A stretch of DNA of 64,000 nucleotides from Orthonyx spaldingii. Taxonomy: Eukaryota > Chordata > Aves > Passeriformes > Orthonychidae. Shown piece after piece: positions 34,301-49,300 of the stretch (position 1 is the first letter of the stretch; every line of letters begins with the position of its first letter). The notes below the pieces were generated by a model. That model did not search any database. It was not told the origin of the DNA and saw nothing but the letters and a program-made list of their open reading frames with translations. A program made the position numbers and the translations under genes. The DNA lies in assembly GCA_013397795.1 (NCBI GenBank), contig VZTJ01005910.1, forward strand, positions 242,764 to 306,763, given 5' to 3'.

Positions 34301-37300
34301 GAAGAGGCAAATGTCACAGTGCCACACAGAAAGCAGAGGGGTTGATATGAGTTTTCATGGGATGAGTTAAGGGATCCAGTGCCAGGGTTTAAATATGGCC
34401 TGGAGAATTGCTGAGACAGGATACAGACTTGCATTATAATACGATTTTTGAACATGTTTCTAAAATCATTTTGCCCTGAAGGGAGCCTAATCTGGACTGA
34501 AAACTGATTTAACTGGGACACCACTTTAAAAAATATTCTAACTTCCAAGCTAAAGTCTGAAATCCAAATCAGGCAGTAAAACTGCAGATAATTTATTGCC
34601 AGCACATTGAGTGACCAGCAGGGTCCATGTCCTGTGCTGGAGCCCAGTCTTCTCCTCGAGAAACTCAAAAACAAAGGGACAAAGCAAGAGGGAGAGGCAC
34701 CACACACGTGCTTTCCTCATGGTCACGTCAGCCTGAGGCAAAAAGCTGGAGCTCCTGGATTTCTGCATCTCCCAGGAAGGGCAGCAGAAGCTGGAGAGAG
34801 CTGCAGCCTCCACATTGACCATCCCCTGCTCCTGGGGGCACTGGAGGGGCCTCCCTGCAGCCCCAGGGCTGGGACAACCCCACTTTGCTCTGTTTTCTGC
34901 CTTGTGCTCACTGGCAAAGGCTGAGGGAACTTTACTTGGCCAAGACTCCTGGAGAATTCTTCCCCAGCGCTGGCATTTCTCCTGCAAGGGCACTGGAGAA
35001 AAGCTGGCTTGGTTACAGCCCGCAAATGGGAGTCATTGCTGAGATGGTTTGAAGCAGTGGGGCCTAAATAAGGCCCAAATTCCAGAGCTAAATTGCCACT
35101 GGAGTATTAATTCAGCCACAGAACATAAAACTGCCATCTTTCCATTTTTTGTGTTGGCAGTACCTGTGTCCTTTAGGACTCAGCATTCAGTGAAGATACT
35201 CTGATGGCAATCTGGCAGCCTTTGAGTGTTATTTACTTTCATAAAACCCTGCCCAGGTAAGGAAATGGTATTTTCACTTTATTTTATAAGCATAAAATGA
35301 GATCCAGAGACAAAAGGTGGGATTCATCTCGCTGTAGCTGCCTCAGAGTTGCTCTTCTCACCCAACTCCATCCTCTGCGTGCTGTCTGTGAGTGAGTGAG
35401 TGAGTGAGTGAGTGAGTGAGTGAGTGAGTGAGTGAGTGAGTGAGTGAGTGAGTGAGAGTAGCAGAATTCCTACAGAGTGATTCATGCCATCCCAACAGAA
35501 GTGATAATTGGGATGAACTACAGCAAGGCAGGCACATGCCACAGCACTGAAGCGATTTGTCCTGGGTCACACAGGAACTGGGTGGTGGAATGGGGAAAAA
35601 AAATTGGTTTTGTGCTCTCCCCTCCCTGAAAAACTGAAAAGAAATCTCTTTTCCACTTTCAGCTCCAATCCTTTCAGTGAGAAGTGCAGCAAAGTGCTGG
35701 TTCTACAGCAGTGGTGCTGCATGATGTCACTGCAAAACCTCTCCTACACAGCTGCTTGACACATTTGCAGACGTGTTCCAGCCTTCTGTTCTCATCTGAA
35801 AAACATTAAAGCAGAACGCCAGCCAGAAGGGCAAGGCACCCACAGCCAGAGGATGCACTGCAGTTTTGGCTCCTCTTAAGAGCCAAAGGAAAAAGGAGTT
35901 TGATGGCACTCACCTGCCAGCTGAAATTCACAGCGACATGAAAAGTGCTTGGATATCATTTTCCTTAAGGGGAAATTTAGTTCCCACTGAGGACTGTCTC
36001 TCCTCATCACTGATGTGAAATTTAAGTGGGACTTCCCAGACTTGCATGAAATTGTGTAAAAGGGGCTTTTCCAGCCTGACAGTGACTGGATCAGTCGCTA
36101 CTGAAAAGGGCAATGGGGAAAGGCTTACAGAGAGGTGTTTCCTCTGGAGAAACACTGCAGCTAGATGAAAAAAAAAAAACCAAAACTAACCGAACTAGTT
36201 CCATTTGGTCTTTAATGAAAGAGATGATGCATTTGTGACAGATTCCCCTGGGACCATCTGATCTCCAAACCACAGAAGAGTCTGACAAGAGTGAGTGCTT
36301 GGGCCTGACTCCCTGGGAAGAGCCACCTGACACTGCAGCACCCAAACAAACCCATCCCTAAATGCCAAACCGAGCTGCAGTTTGAGATCTGCAGCACCAG
36401 ACCAGGAGCAGACAGAAAGGAAAGCATTGGCCTCTGTTTCTGCACTGCCCAGGGGATTCTGCAAGGCCTGGAGAAGACACTGGCAGACCTGCAGCACACA
36501 TCCACAACCAGATTTATGAGCACTGCACATGCTGGCCATTGAGAGCAGCAATTTTTTTTTCACACAGGCAGGACTCAGATGTCGAGTCCTAAATTATCCT
36601 TCATAACTAGACTCTGGTTCCCAATGACCATCAAGATAAAATAAAAAGCTTGTGGTAACAAGTGGCAAAAGGCAGCTGCTGTTATTCAAGATTCAGAGCA
36701 AAGTTCCCTGGAGTTTTATCTAGCTTTCATTATCATCCTGGTATCAGAGAAAATACCTCCAAAAGACAAGCAGGACCACTCTGCAATCAGTCAGAGGGGC
36801 ACACAACGAGGGCCTATGGGTTTATGTTTCATGTGCTTAAAACCCTCAGATCACAGAGAGAAAGGAGAAATTACCTGTTGATCTTCTGGTGGTGTCTGAT
36901 CAGACTGAGCCTCTTCAGGAGCCCCTTCACCTGCCTTGTCTTCTGTGTGTGCCTCAGTTTCGTTTGTGGCATCAGGCTTTTCATCCTTGGAATCAGACTT
37001 ATCTTCCGTGGCATCTGATTTTTCCTCTGTGGCATCAGACTTCTCCGTGGCATCAGACTTTTCAGTCTCCTGGCAGCAACAGAGAAGTCACTGTAAGCTT
37101 CAGGGCCCATAATCAACAATTCATTTCTATAAAGGTCTTGACTTTCTTGCTTTGAGAAAGTGTTTTTCTAATTTTCCTTCAGCACTCAAATGAAAATATC
37201 CCCTTTTTGGGTGTATTTCTGCTGTGAAAAGAACACTGGCTGGCATGTTGAGCTGGTGGGGTTTGTGTGGAGGAAACATGAATTCAAGCACTTCTCAGCA

Positions 37301-40300
37301 CAGCAAATCCTCTAACCTTCCTCTGGAAAGTTTAATAGAAACCAATGTTTATCCTGATGGCATATTGGAGCTTCAGGAAAAAAAAAAGTTTTTTTCCACC
37401 AGCATGAATTCCAATTAAATATCATCCAGAAGCTACAGGAAAACAGGAGTAAGAAAGGATTTCACATTTAGTCTCTTAACTTTCTTGCTTAAAAACGTCA
37501 GGAAACTCTTCCCACATCAGTCAATCAAGGCCATTTATTCCAGCACCATGACCAGGCACCTCCTGGGAGGCTCTTTATTTGAAAAATATCCTGGTGTCCT
37601 TTCAGCCAGGTGGCTGTGAAAGGTCACAGTGGCTCCCACACTGTGTCAGATAAAAGGAGGCCTCGAGTGGAGCAGCAGAAATAGGATGAAATGCAGGAGC
37701 ATGAAGTGCAAAGGCACCTCACTTGGGACAAGCAGTTCTGGGTCAGAAATTAGAAAGTGATTTTTCTATTGCACTTTGGGAGCTTGTTAGTTAATGATCA
37801 TCAAGGAAGAAAAAGATGGAGGTATTTAAATAAGCACAGGGTAACTGAGCCACGAATGTGATGTGACAGTGAAAGAGGTAATAAACGTGATCCTCAGATG
37901 TATGAGGTGAGGCAAAACCTCCTCTGGATTGCTCTGTGCCATCCCAGTCACCCAGGCCCAAGAAAGAGAAACTCAGCCTGGAACAGGTGCAGAGGGGGCT
38001 ACAGGAACATCTGAGGGAGTGGAGAGCCTGTCTTATGAAAGGGTGACAAAAAAAGCCTCGTTGCTTTAATCTATTGAAAGTGATGCTGTGAGGGGATATG
38101 ATGGCACTCCCAAAATAGATCAGAGTAAACATCAGACAGGGATAGGGTAAGGCAGAACACTCAGGTAGATGCAAAATGAGTACAAATTGGCTGTAAAGAA
38201 AAATTCTGATCATCATCAGTGGGAGGTTTCGGAGGAGATTGGTACCAGAGGAGCTGAGGTAAAGGACCTTATTCATTAAAAGGAACTTTGACCCCTTCTG
38301 AGAGGTGTTATGGGGGGTGGTTTCCTCTGGCACTCAGGGGAGGTTCTGTGCTGTGTCATCGTGAGCCCCACACGCTTTGGGAAGAGCAGCACATCCCTGA
38401 GAGGAGACAAAACCCTTCCCCATCCCTGTGACCAAGCCCTTACAGCTCAGCCACCTGCTTGGGTCGGGCTTTGCTGCTTTTCCATAATTTCATTTGTCTC
38501 TACAGTTAAACAGAAGCCCTCAGTCATGTCCCCCTGTCCTTTCAGCTTCACAAGTCCTCCTCCAGTGCCCCCATCACAGACATTTCCTCAGCCAGTGCAC
38601 TTATCCTGCACAACTGGGCATGCCTGGCTGGCTTTTATTCCCAGAGCTCACTGGCTGAGTGCTGGCTTGAGGATCCTTGTCCCAAGATGTGCTGTGGGAC
38701 ATAAGGAATGTCCTCCTGCTAACAAGCTCTGCTGGAGGGGGACAAAAGTGATATAAAAACGAGGTTAGGAATGTTAGGAAGCAAATATTACAGCAGTTTT
38801 GTCTTTTTCCTGAAACTTGACTGCCTGTAAGACCTGGTGCTCTTTGGGCAATTTTCTCCTGAATCACGGAAAGTCAGTTTTACACCCAAAGGAACTTGCA
38901 GTGAAAAGAGAGTGGGCACAAAGGTCCCTAAATTCTCCTTCCTCTGGAACTGGAGCAGGAGCTGATCAAGATTAAAGCTTCAAAAAGCAAAACATTTCTA
39001 CCTCACAGCAGTTTCACACCCTGTCCCACAGCTGCACGAATGTTTGTGCCAGCACACGGGGGATGCTCGGGGAGAGGAACGAGCAGCTGGGAGTGAGCAG
39101 AAGGAGCCAGAGGAAGGAGGAGGGAGAAAAGACAATTTCTTTTTCTGGCAATATCGTCTCATTTCAAGGACACATAAAACTGTGGGCTCACTGCACTCTG
39201 ATGCTGGTGGCATTGTTATTAAAAAGAGATGTACAGAGACTTTTTTTTGGGCTTAGTTTGTTATTTACTTTTCCCCCAAGAGCTAAAAAATCTTTGAGGA
39301 TCAAAATATGTAGTAACACAAACATACACTGAAATTCCCCTGTGCAAAATTATGTTAATACATTGTTTTCTTAAGGAAGTGATAACTTCTTACAGAAGTT
39401 CCTTAAATGAAAAGGAGAGTGTTAATGAAAACTAAATTCATAGAACCATGGAATGGTTTGGGTTGGGGAAGGGGCATTAAAGATCATCTTGTTCCTACCT
39501 GCCATGGGCAGGGACACCTTCCACTAGACCAGGTTGCTCAAAGCCTCATCCAACCTGGCCTTGAAATGGGTTAAATATTTATTTTCAGCATGAATACTAA
39601 CATTTCACTTTAAAATCCATGCACTCAGTATTTTTGGCTGATACATAAAATTCATAAGGACCACGGAGAGCACCCTAATTAAAACGACCTCGCTGTGTGA
39701 CTCCATCTCAGATGAATCATGTACTTAGGCCATAAGGCACAAAAAGGAGTTGTAGCTGAAAGAACTGAACTCTGGAAGCAGCATGTTATCAGCCAGAACA
39801 CACACACACACACACACACAGAGCTCTTGTCAATTATATGGAGAACTCAGAATATCATCGTTACACTGGCTCTCCATAGAAACACAGAATTTAATTTTCA
39901 ACTAATTCAAAATGAAGTACCACTGCTAAAGGTTGGCTGACAAGTCATTTTCTCTTTAAATAAAATGCACCAACTGTAAATTTATAATTCAAAAATTTAG
40001 GAGGAGCCGTCTTCCACTTAACTTAAGCTTGAGTATCTACAGATTTGGGGATATCAAGATTCTGGATATTAAGATCAAGACTAGTGGGATTAAGGCTTCA
40101 ATTATGCACAATATTTGAAAACAGACCCTCAACTCGTGTAAATCACTGAGTTCACTGAGTCAGACTAAGCATAAAAGTGGTGCCAGCTTTAAAAACAATG
40201 TTCCCAACTTTTGAGGCAGCTGAGCACAACACATCTGACCCCAAACACACAAACTACACTGAACATAGCTCAGATCTACACGTGTGTCCTATTGGGACAT

Positions 40301-43300
40301 CACTGTTCAGGCCACTAATCCAAGATCAAACAGCATCTTTCACAAATCTATCACGAATTTGAGTGACCTTTGGGTCAGGCATAAGGCACAGCTGTCCTTA
40401 AATCCCAGCCTGCCCTGAACCGTGTTTGGAATTAATCCAGACCAGGTATTCCTTCAGGAGAGAAGGTATTTGGTATTAATAGATTACATTACTTATTAAC
40501 AACACAAGCACTGTGTCTGCTGCTTCTCTCAGGCACATAAAGCTTTTCTGCTCAGCCCTATTAAAGGATGCTTTAGAAAACACAAAAAACATTGTGGTGG
40601 GGAGGCAACAGGGAAGAGAAGGGTGTGAGCCACCAGACCCTTGCTGAAGCACCACAAATATGGACTGGTTTTCTGTAAAGTCACTGAATTTTCTGGGCAC
40701 ATTGCACCCTTTAAGGAAATAGATGTACTTGGTATGACAAAATCACAGGATCAGAGAATCACAGGATTATTTGGGTTGAAAGGGGCCATAAGGATCATCT
40801 TGTTCCACGGGCAGGGACACCTCCCACTGTCCCAGGCTGCTGAGAGCTCCATCCAACCTGGCCTTGGGCACTGCCAGGGATCCAGGGGCAGCCACAGCTT
40901 CTCTGGGAATTCCATCCCAGACCCTCCCCACCCTCCCAGGGAACAATTCCTTCCCAATATCCCATCCATCCCTGCCCTCTGGCACTGGGAAGCCATTCCC
41001 TGGGTCCTGTCCCTCCAGCCCTTGGAAATTGTCTCTCTCCATGTTTCCTGGGGCTTCTTCAGGCCCTGCAAGGCCACACTGAGGTCACCCCAAAGCTTCT
41101 CCTCTCCAGGCTGAACAATGCCAGCTCTCCCAGCCTTTCCTCCCAGCAGAGCTGCTCCATCCCTCTGCCCATCCTGGTGCCTCCTCTGGGCTCTCTCCAG
41201 CAGCTCCAGGTGCTCCCTGTGCTGGGCCCAGGGTTGGATGCAGCACTCTAATATATAGAATACACTGATATATAGAAACAACAGGACCAGAGAATCTGCA
41301 GAACTGAATGTGTATTTTGCACTCAGCAATGGCAATGAATTTAACTACAAGTATTTCATTGGGAAGTTGTCATTTGTTGAGGGACCCCCAGGTCCCTCAG
41401 GTTCATCTGCTTCCCCCAGGAAATAGGCTCAAGACAGTCCTGGTCAGGATCCTTTGGACTGTGCTGTGAAACAGCATCATGGCCATTAAAGAGCTTCTCC
41501 ACTCCTGGTGCAGCATGAGACAAAAAATGGATGGAAAAAGAAATAGAATGTTTGAAGACAAGAGTATGAACCATGTATCAGCTTCATATTAATCTCTGTC
41601 GTGTCTCAGCATGGTAAAAATCCCTGGAAAGCAAATGCTTACTGCCTTGTGGTGATTTCATGCTTCATAGTTTGCTTCTTTATTCCAGAAAAAATAAAAA
41701 ACCCAAACCCACACAATTTTTTAAGAAGGGATTAATAGGAAACCTTGTCATATGTGTCATCATCACCATCTCTTCCACACCTGACTTATAATTCCAGATT
41801 TATGCTGCTGGAAATCAGTGTCACGAGCCATCCACTGTGCTTTTCTAAGGTCGAGCTGACAGAGAACGAGGGGGAAGCAGAAGCAGAGCAGGAGAGTTCT
41901 TGTTTGACAAAGCACAGGCAGCCTCTCCTGCAGTGCAGATGCTGAGAAACACCTCTGCAAGAAGAGTGTGTGTGTCTCTCAAACAGGAACAGGCTCTGAA
42001 AGGGAGACTATTAAAATTCCACATTTTACACAGACTTTCCAAACACTCTCACTTACTTGCACTCTCTGCACTGAAGCCACTGCCAAGGCAGCAGTTAACC
42101 AGTGAAAACAACACTTGCCTGCTACCAATGGCACTGACAAACAAATCTGCCCAGCAGAACGTACCAAACATATTATTTTCAACATTTCCAAGGTTGTCAC
42201 GAAGTAGAAGCTGTAATAGCCTCTGCTGACAGCTGGGAACAACTGAATTCTAAAAAATTGTTACTTTGCTTCATAGATATGGCACCTACCAGGACCTTGC
42301 ATGAAGGAGCAGATGATCTGTGGAGTGGGAAGGTGGAAAAATGCAATTTTCTTTATCTCACTGATTCTCCACATATCTTTTCTAATGATTACAATATGTA
42401 ATACCTGCAGTCCTTTAAGCCTTCCATGGCTTTGTGGATGTTAATTAAATGAATCCTCACAAGACCCTTGTGAGGTAGGCAAGTCATTTTTATTTCCCTG
42501 GGTGGGAGGTGGCACAGCTAAAGCAGAAAGTTTAAATCACTCTCCTTATCACACAGGGACTCAGTGTCAAAGACATTTATAACAACTGGGGCTCTCCCCT
42601 GGGTGTCTTTTCAGCTGTGGCTCTCAAAGCACTTTGCAAAGGCTCCTTTTTTTTTTTTTTTTTTCTCTGCTTTTACAGAAGAGGATAAACAGAAATTTCC
42701 AACAGTGTTTCACTCAAAGCTGCTGCAGAGTTGGACCAAAGGCAGATCTCCTGCTCCAAGGCAGTTCCTCAGCCAGGTCACCACAATGCAGCAGAGCTCT
42801 CCTGTCACTCTGGCTCATCACTCTCGTGATTAATTTCTTTTGTTGGCTCACCCACGTTAAAGATGGCAACATTTTTATGATCTCAGGGCAGCAGAGCTGT
42901 AATGCTCTCTGTTATAAAACTTCTAACTAGAACAAGATTCTAATAAAGAAAAAACACATTGATTTCTGTAAAAACAACACAAGGTAAAAACGGGGGGGGG
43001 NNNNNNNNNNNNNNNNNNNNNNNNNNNNNNNNNNNNNNNNNNAGACTAAGGCCGGGACGGGTGGTGCTAACCCAAAATAAAATGTTTTTCTTTTGCCAGA
43101 AATATATTAGAACATTGTCAAAATATGATGGAGAACCATGGGCAGACTTGCCAAAGGGACTTGGTGAAGTGCTGGGTGAGCTTTTTCCTCCTCCAGGCAG
43201 AGGGAGGGAGCTCCACATTGCCAGTGAAGGACGGGATGGGTCTGATCCCAACCCCACTGTCAGGGGCCAGGACAAACTCCCTGATACAGCCAAGAGAAGG

Positions 43301-46300
43301 CTTCTTGTAACCAACACAACCTAGAAATGGTGTTCAGGAATCTGCATCATTTAAAAACTGAACATAATAAAATACTGCTTTGTGTCAACAACATCAGCTG
43401 GAGCCATGGTAACAAGCCTGCAGTGAAAGAAGGGAAGAAAGAAGTATTTTCCAGTATTTATTGAACATGTTTCTTTTTTCCCCTAAAAACTCTTTGCTGC
43501 TCCAATATCTAATGTGTTGCTTGTCGCTGCCTCTTGTGTGACATGCTGAGTCACTGCCTATGTTCATCTTTTATTAAAATCAAATAAATGATCCCCGTGG
43601 AAGAACAGAAGTAGCATACCTTTGTGCCTGGAGGAGGAGCAAGGCCCAGGAACGAATAAATAATATTTTCTTCCTTAGCAGAGAAAAAGGATTCGAAATC
43701 CTACGAAAGGAACAAACAAACAACAGAGAATTGGTATCAAAAAAATCAAACAAAAAGCACACGAGGACGAGACCAACCCAGGCAAATCCTACACTGATGA
43801 GAATGACCATGCATTTGTAGAACTGGCTGCATTATCTGAGCCCCAGGAAGAAAATACAGATAAAGGGAGTTTCACACAGGGTGGCAAAATGAATAAATGA
43901 GCAAATCTCTCGAGAGACTTACACTTTAATTATACCCCATCCATGTCAGAATCAGATAAAATTAAGTGTCTCATTGTAACGTGCCTCAGCTGTACACTCC
44001 GAGGCAAAGCTATTCCCATTTAAACATTAAAATAAAACTTGCTGTGAGTAAGGACAAAAAAAGAGGCCCTCAAAACCCTGGAACTTCTTTATGGCAAATA
44101 AAAGACAACAGTCAACACCACAGCACAAGTGAAATGATAAGAAGGAAACTTTATTTTATAGAAAGGCACTCTGGTTAGAAAAGGATGTTGTTTTCAGACC
44201 AACTTAGGAAAGGGTTGTGCTGTTCCCTCTGATATCCATGTACAAGCCAAAACATCTTGTTAACACAGGAACCAAAGTTATAAATTATTCTGTTAAAAGC
44301 CTGTTTTCAGTGGAAATGGAACTGAGAAGATGAGGGATGCCTCCCATCCTGCCATCTACAGCTTGCATGCTCTTGACTGCTTTCACCTGCACAACACTCC
44401 TATCGGTCAGGGAGCTTTTGCTATCACTGTTTTTGTGACTGGGGAGTTCACGGCTCACATCTTACACAGGTAAAAATCAACAAATATTGAAGTTCCAGCA
44501 GAATCTCCAGTCATAAGTGACTGGCCCAGAATCACACCCAGCTCTGGAACAGGGCACTGCACACGTGCTGCTGAGTCCTACACTCCAGCCTTGATCATGT
44601 TCTCATCCTTCCTCTAATCTCAAGTAACTCCCAGAATAGAAGCCTGTAAATAATAAGGTGCTGAGTCATCCTTGAGACTTGTTTGTAAAGCTGGGTTAGG
44701 ACCTGAGTTGTTTTATTGAACTGTTTTAGGATTTCCAGAGTATAAATTATTGGGAAGGCTGGAGTGGATGGTTTAGAAGTCACCTTAATGTCAACAAGAG
44801 TGGAATCGATGACATTTTGGTGCCTTTTGGAAGAGATGACAAATGCCAGCCCATTTCACTGATTTATCTGAGGGACAGATTGGCTTTCACACACTCACAC
44901 CCAGTGGGAGCTGCCCCGCCTGGGAGAAGCCCTGGAGCACATTTTGCTGCTGCTCCAGGCCACCCATTTCTCAGACCACCTCTCTGCTGTTTTCCCCACT
45001 GCTGTGGGATTCTCCTTTTCACCTCACCCAGGCAGAGTCTGCATCTGACCCATGGATTTAGGAGTAGTGCAGCAAACAAGAAAATGAGGATTTTTTGCAA
45101 TTTGAAGGGCTGGAATTTGACATGGCCACACAAACACAGGAAACTTGTGCCCTCCTGCACTTCCCATACTCATAAACCAGCCTGAGCAAACCATGGCACG
45201 ACACGGCAAGAGCAGGGCAACAAGGAGAAGACAATAACAAGGAAAGGCCATGAAGTGGAATTGATATTTCATGCATCTTTTTGGAGAAAAGCAGCACATG
45301 GCAAGTGTATTAAAATCCTCCAGAAATACAAAGCCCTGTCGATAACCAGACCTGAGGACACAAGTAAAATGTTTGAAAGACCAGACAACTCCTCATCAGA
45401 AGAGTATATAATCTTCCATGGTATCAGGTGCTCCTTGGCAACAGGGAGTGTGCAATGACATCCCACAGTAAATGGAAGGTCACTTATTTCCTCACAGCGA
45501 GGAGGAAGCTATCATGTATTAAATAAGAGACAAAGGAATGCCTACAGTGATCATGGAATAGTTTCTCTATTGTGGATTTGCACCCTTGCTTTGCTAATGG
45601 TGACTTGTTCACATCTCCATTTGCTCAATGACTAAAGAGAACTGTTCCCAAGGCAGGCAGTGAGAAAAACCAGCAGGAACAATTTATACGAAAAGACATA
45701 AATGGCCTAAGTGGTGCCATCTGTCAACTGGACATCAGCAGAAAGTTCTTCTCAGTATTCTCATTACGGCACCAGGTCAGAGCACACAGAGAGGGCATGG
45801 AAACACCATCCTTGGAGTCTTTACGAATTCAGATGGCCAAAGCCCCAGGCACCACAAGCTAACTTGAAAGCTACCCTGCTTTGAGCAGCAGGCTGGGCTA
45901 CAAACTTCCAGAGGTCCCTGTATTTCCATAAATTTGACTTTAGCAGTTACATAAATGATAGAATCATAAAATAGCCTGAGTTGGAAGAAAGCATAAAGAT
46001 CATCTCATACCAAACCCCTGCCATGGCAGGGACGCCTCCCACTGTCCCAGGCTGCTCCAAGCCCCAATGTCCAACCTGGCCTTGGGCACTGCCAGGGATT
46101 CAGGGGCAGCCACAGCTTCTCTGGGCACCCTGTGCCAGGGCCTCCCCATCCTCCCAGGGAACAATTCCTTCCCAATATCTAATCTAAATCTACTTTCTGT
46201 AAGTTTAAAGCCACTCCCTGTGTCCTGTCCCTCCAGCCCTTGGAAATTGTCTCTTTCCATGTTTCCTGGGGCTCCTTCAGGCCCTGCAAGGCCACACTGA

Positions 46301-49300
46301 GGTCACCCCAGAGCTTCTCCTCTCCAGGCTGAACAATGCCAGCTCTCCCAGCCTTTCCTCCCAGCAGAGCTGCTCCATCCCTCTGCCCATCCTGGTGCCT
46401 CCTCTGGGCTCTCTCTAGCAGCTCCAGGTGCTCCCTGTGCTGGGGCTGCTCTGCAGGTGGGGTCTCACCTGAGCACAGGGGCACAATCCCAATCCCTTTC
46501 CTGCTGCCCACCCTGTTGTGGATGCAGCCCAGGGCAGAGTTGGTTTCTGGGCTACAAAAGCACATTCCAACATCAAATAAAAGTCTTACCTAACAATTCA
46601 GAGATGTTTTTTAAAGTATGTACATAGGTAATTTTTCTATGGATTTCAGTTTACAGAAGTAAGCAGAGTTTTCAGCTTACAAAGGAAAACAGAAGTTTAC
46701 CTTCCATTTCTTTCCTGGTTTTCATGGGGTTTTTTTGTTAAGGAGAAGCAAAGACAAGAGCAACAGAGTGCTCAATATATTTAGCAAGTGACACAGATGC
46801 AGACGTCTGTCTAGACATGAGCAAAGCAGCGGCTTAAGAAAAAGATCAAATAAGGACATAATTGCCAGCACTGATGGATTAGAATGGATACTTGAAATTG
46901 GTGCTGTAGCGGGGCATACAAAATGAATCAATTTCTAATCTATTTCTTCAAGTGGCAATACCAAAGATCCGAGAGAAAAATAAGATTTGAGCTATTTATA
47001 AGACAATCTTAAGCTTCTCTGACCTCGTGGAAACGCTGCTCCCAGGCAGTGTATCTTCATAAAAATCCATCTACGAGAAACCTCCACTTCACAGCGCAAG
47101 CTGGGGACTGGAGCAGCTCTTCATGGCCACCCAGAAGATGCAGATACTTTTATGTACCACAGAAAAGCAGATGAGCAGCAGGACTGCCTTTGCTTGCTCA
47201 CCATGTCGTTCTACTCTAACACAAAAAGAAGAGTCCTCACCTGTCCTCAGTACCCCTTTTCTTTGCCACCACTCCCAAAATTTCACTGAACTGCAGAAGA
47301 GGACATTGGACAAGGCCTCAGAGGACCATTTCCCCAAGGCAGGAACCACTTCATTATTCCTGGCAGGTGTTTCTCTGACCCACTGCTAATGACCTTTGAT
47401 GAGATAATGAGGCAATCTCCTGAAAACTCCCTGTTTTCTCATGTCTGACTTGAACTTTCTTTGCTGCAATTTTTTTCTCATACATCTCATCCCACCTCCA
47501 GTGGATGTGGAGCAGAACATATTTTACAAAATCCTAGATAATTCAGGTGGGGAGAAACCTCAGGAGACCACCTAGACCAAAGCAGGGTCAATACTGAATT
47601 CAGATCAATAATTTGCTTTTTGCTGCAGACCTTAAAATAGTCAAAGGTTGTCACATCTCTCTCCAAATCCCTCTTTCTCAGGTTAAGGAAGGAAATATTT
47701 AATCTTGACTTTTTATCTCCCAGGCCATCATGCTGCAATGTGTACACACATGCACTTGGTGTAAATGGGAACCAAACATTGATAAGAACAGTTGATAAGA
47801 AGGGAAATGAGGGAAAAGAGTGATCTCAGAAAGAAGAACGGGGGAAAATGAAATGTAACAGATTTGATCTAAATTTTAAAAAAAAGTACTACCTGTGAAT
47901 GAAGAAAATAAAAATTAGCATGAAGGACAAAGGGAAAAAAAGAAAAAAAAGAGGTGCAAAGAGCTTGGCTTGTTTAGCACAGCAAAATGAAGATTAATAG
48001 AGAATATGAGTCCCATCTACAAACACAATGGATTGGAGCTGTTGAAGCTAAAGGGTGATTTGGGCCTAGCAGGAATTGGGAATCAACTTGCTGCATTCAG
48101 CCAGGCTACAAATTCAAAGGTTTTCACGTGCCACAAGAGTGAGGCCCTTAAAGACTCATGAGAGCAACATATTTTAAAAGGACTTTCATTAATTCAAGAT
48201 ACTGGACTGGAGTCACACAGACCTCTGCAATCCTCAGGGATATTTGTAATGAAATGGCTGAGGCCAAAGCAAGTGGGACACAGGGGAAGATGTATCAGAT
48301 AAAGATTAACCAGCCTAGAACAATCCTGGATTTCAGAGCAGCGGTTCTGCTGGACCTGCACAGGCTATGCAGGGAAGCAGAATGCAAATCCCCAGGTTGT
48401 TATGGCAGAATATGTCACTTGGGAGGGTTTTGCAGCAGCCTGCCAGCCCCTGGCCACGTTCTCATCCCACGTCACGCTCCCTGTGCAGCTCCCTCAAGGC
48501 CCCTTTCCCTGGGGAGAGGGGTAATGCACTGATATGGATCTCATGACCTTATTTATTTGGAAATAATGATGCTATAAATTAGCCTTTGTTATGCACCCTC
48601 TGGGATCATTAGCTTTGAGAGCTGGGTACATTAGAATTCTGGAGACTTTTAGACTAATTGTAAATTTGGTTTAGTTTTTACATCAGTAGCTGCAACTCCT
48701 TTCCCCATGGAGGTGTCTTTGCAAAGGACTATTTCTTCACTTCAATTTATTTCAAGATGTAGATTATTTGGCTTCCTGAAATAGCTTCAGACATGGAGTA
48801 AAAACTGTGTATTTGTCATTTACTGTCAAGACTGACAAGTTGCAACACTTTATAAGGCAATTACTCTTTAATTCCTTATATAACTCCTCCAGGGAACATC
48901 AGAAATATTTATTGCAACACTGGTTGCCACAAAACCCAGAGTAAGATATATCAAATTATAATTTTTATTGGTGCAGACTGGGTGCTGAAATGCATATGAA
49001 CTCCAACACACCAAGTTCTCTTTTAGGAATTCTGTGAGAAAATGAGGAAAGAACTGCACTCCAACATTCATATTATCAACTTTTGCTCTGAAAGTTAATT
49101 CTGAAAACTCAGTGCCTTGTAAATCCCTGCTCCCCCAGCATCACCTTGCAGTATTTCACACTGGATTTGTGCAGTAACTTCAAACTGGGCTCACTTTGTG
49201 CCCTGCATTTCAGAGCACTCTGCAGGTTCATTTCAGCCATCAGCTCTGAGCACTTCCCAGACCACACACTTCCACCCAGACTATGAGACAAGAAAAGGTC

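Larger units (their letters stand above)
33670..36874 (-). other. SH3BGR intron 4
   Basis: Holds the (TGAG)n microsatellite and a split MIR-like remnant, both near 35.2-35.6 kb. No other gene is supported; frames at 34282-34993 and 36195-36563 show no similarity. Confidence 0.55.
37070..43619 (-). other. SH3BGR intron 3
   Basis: Contains CR1 copies (37925, 39440, 40741), a (CA)n array, a MIR-like SINE and an assembly gap. Acidic plus-strand frames at 39044-39256 and 41845-41900 resemble SH3BGR tails in composition only and are on the wrong strand. Confidence 0.6.

Noticed and set aside
40751..41335. Repeated similar frames (ending WRETISKGWRDRT-like) seen at several places
   Set aside because: They are translations of the CR1 3' region and recur at each copy; this part of CR1 is untranslated.
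41845..41910. Acidic plus-strand segment (VELTENEGEAEAEQESS) resembling an SH3BGR tail
   Set aside because: Opposite strand to SH3BGR and without a donor at its end; composition alone is not enough.
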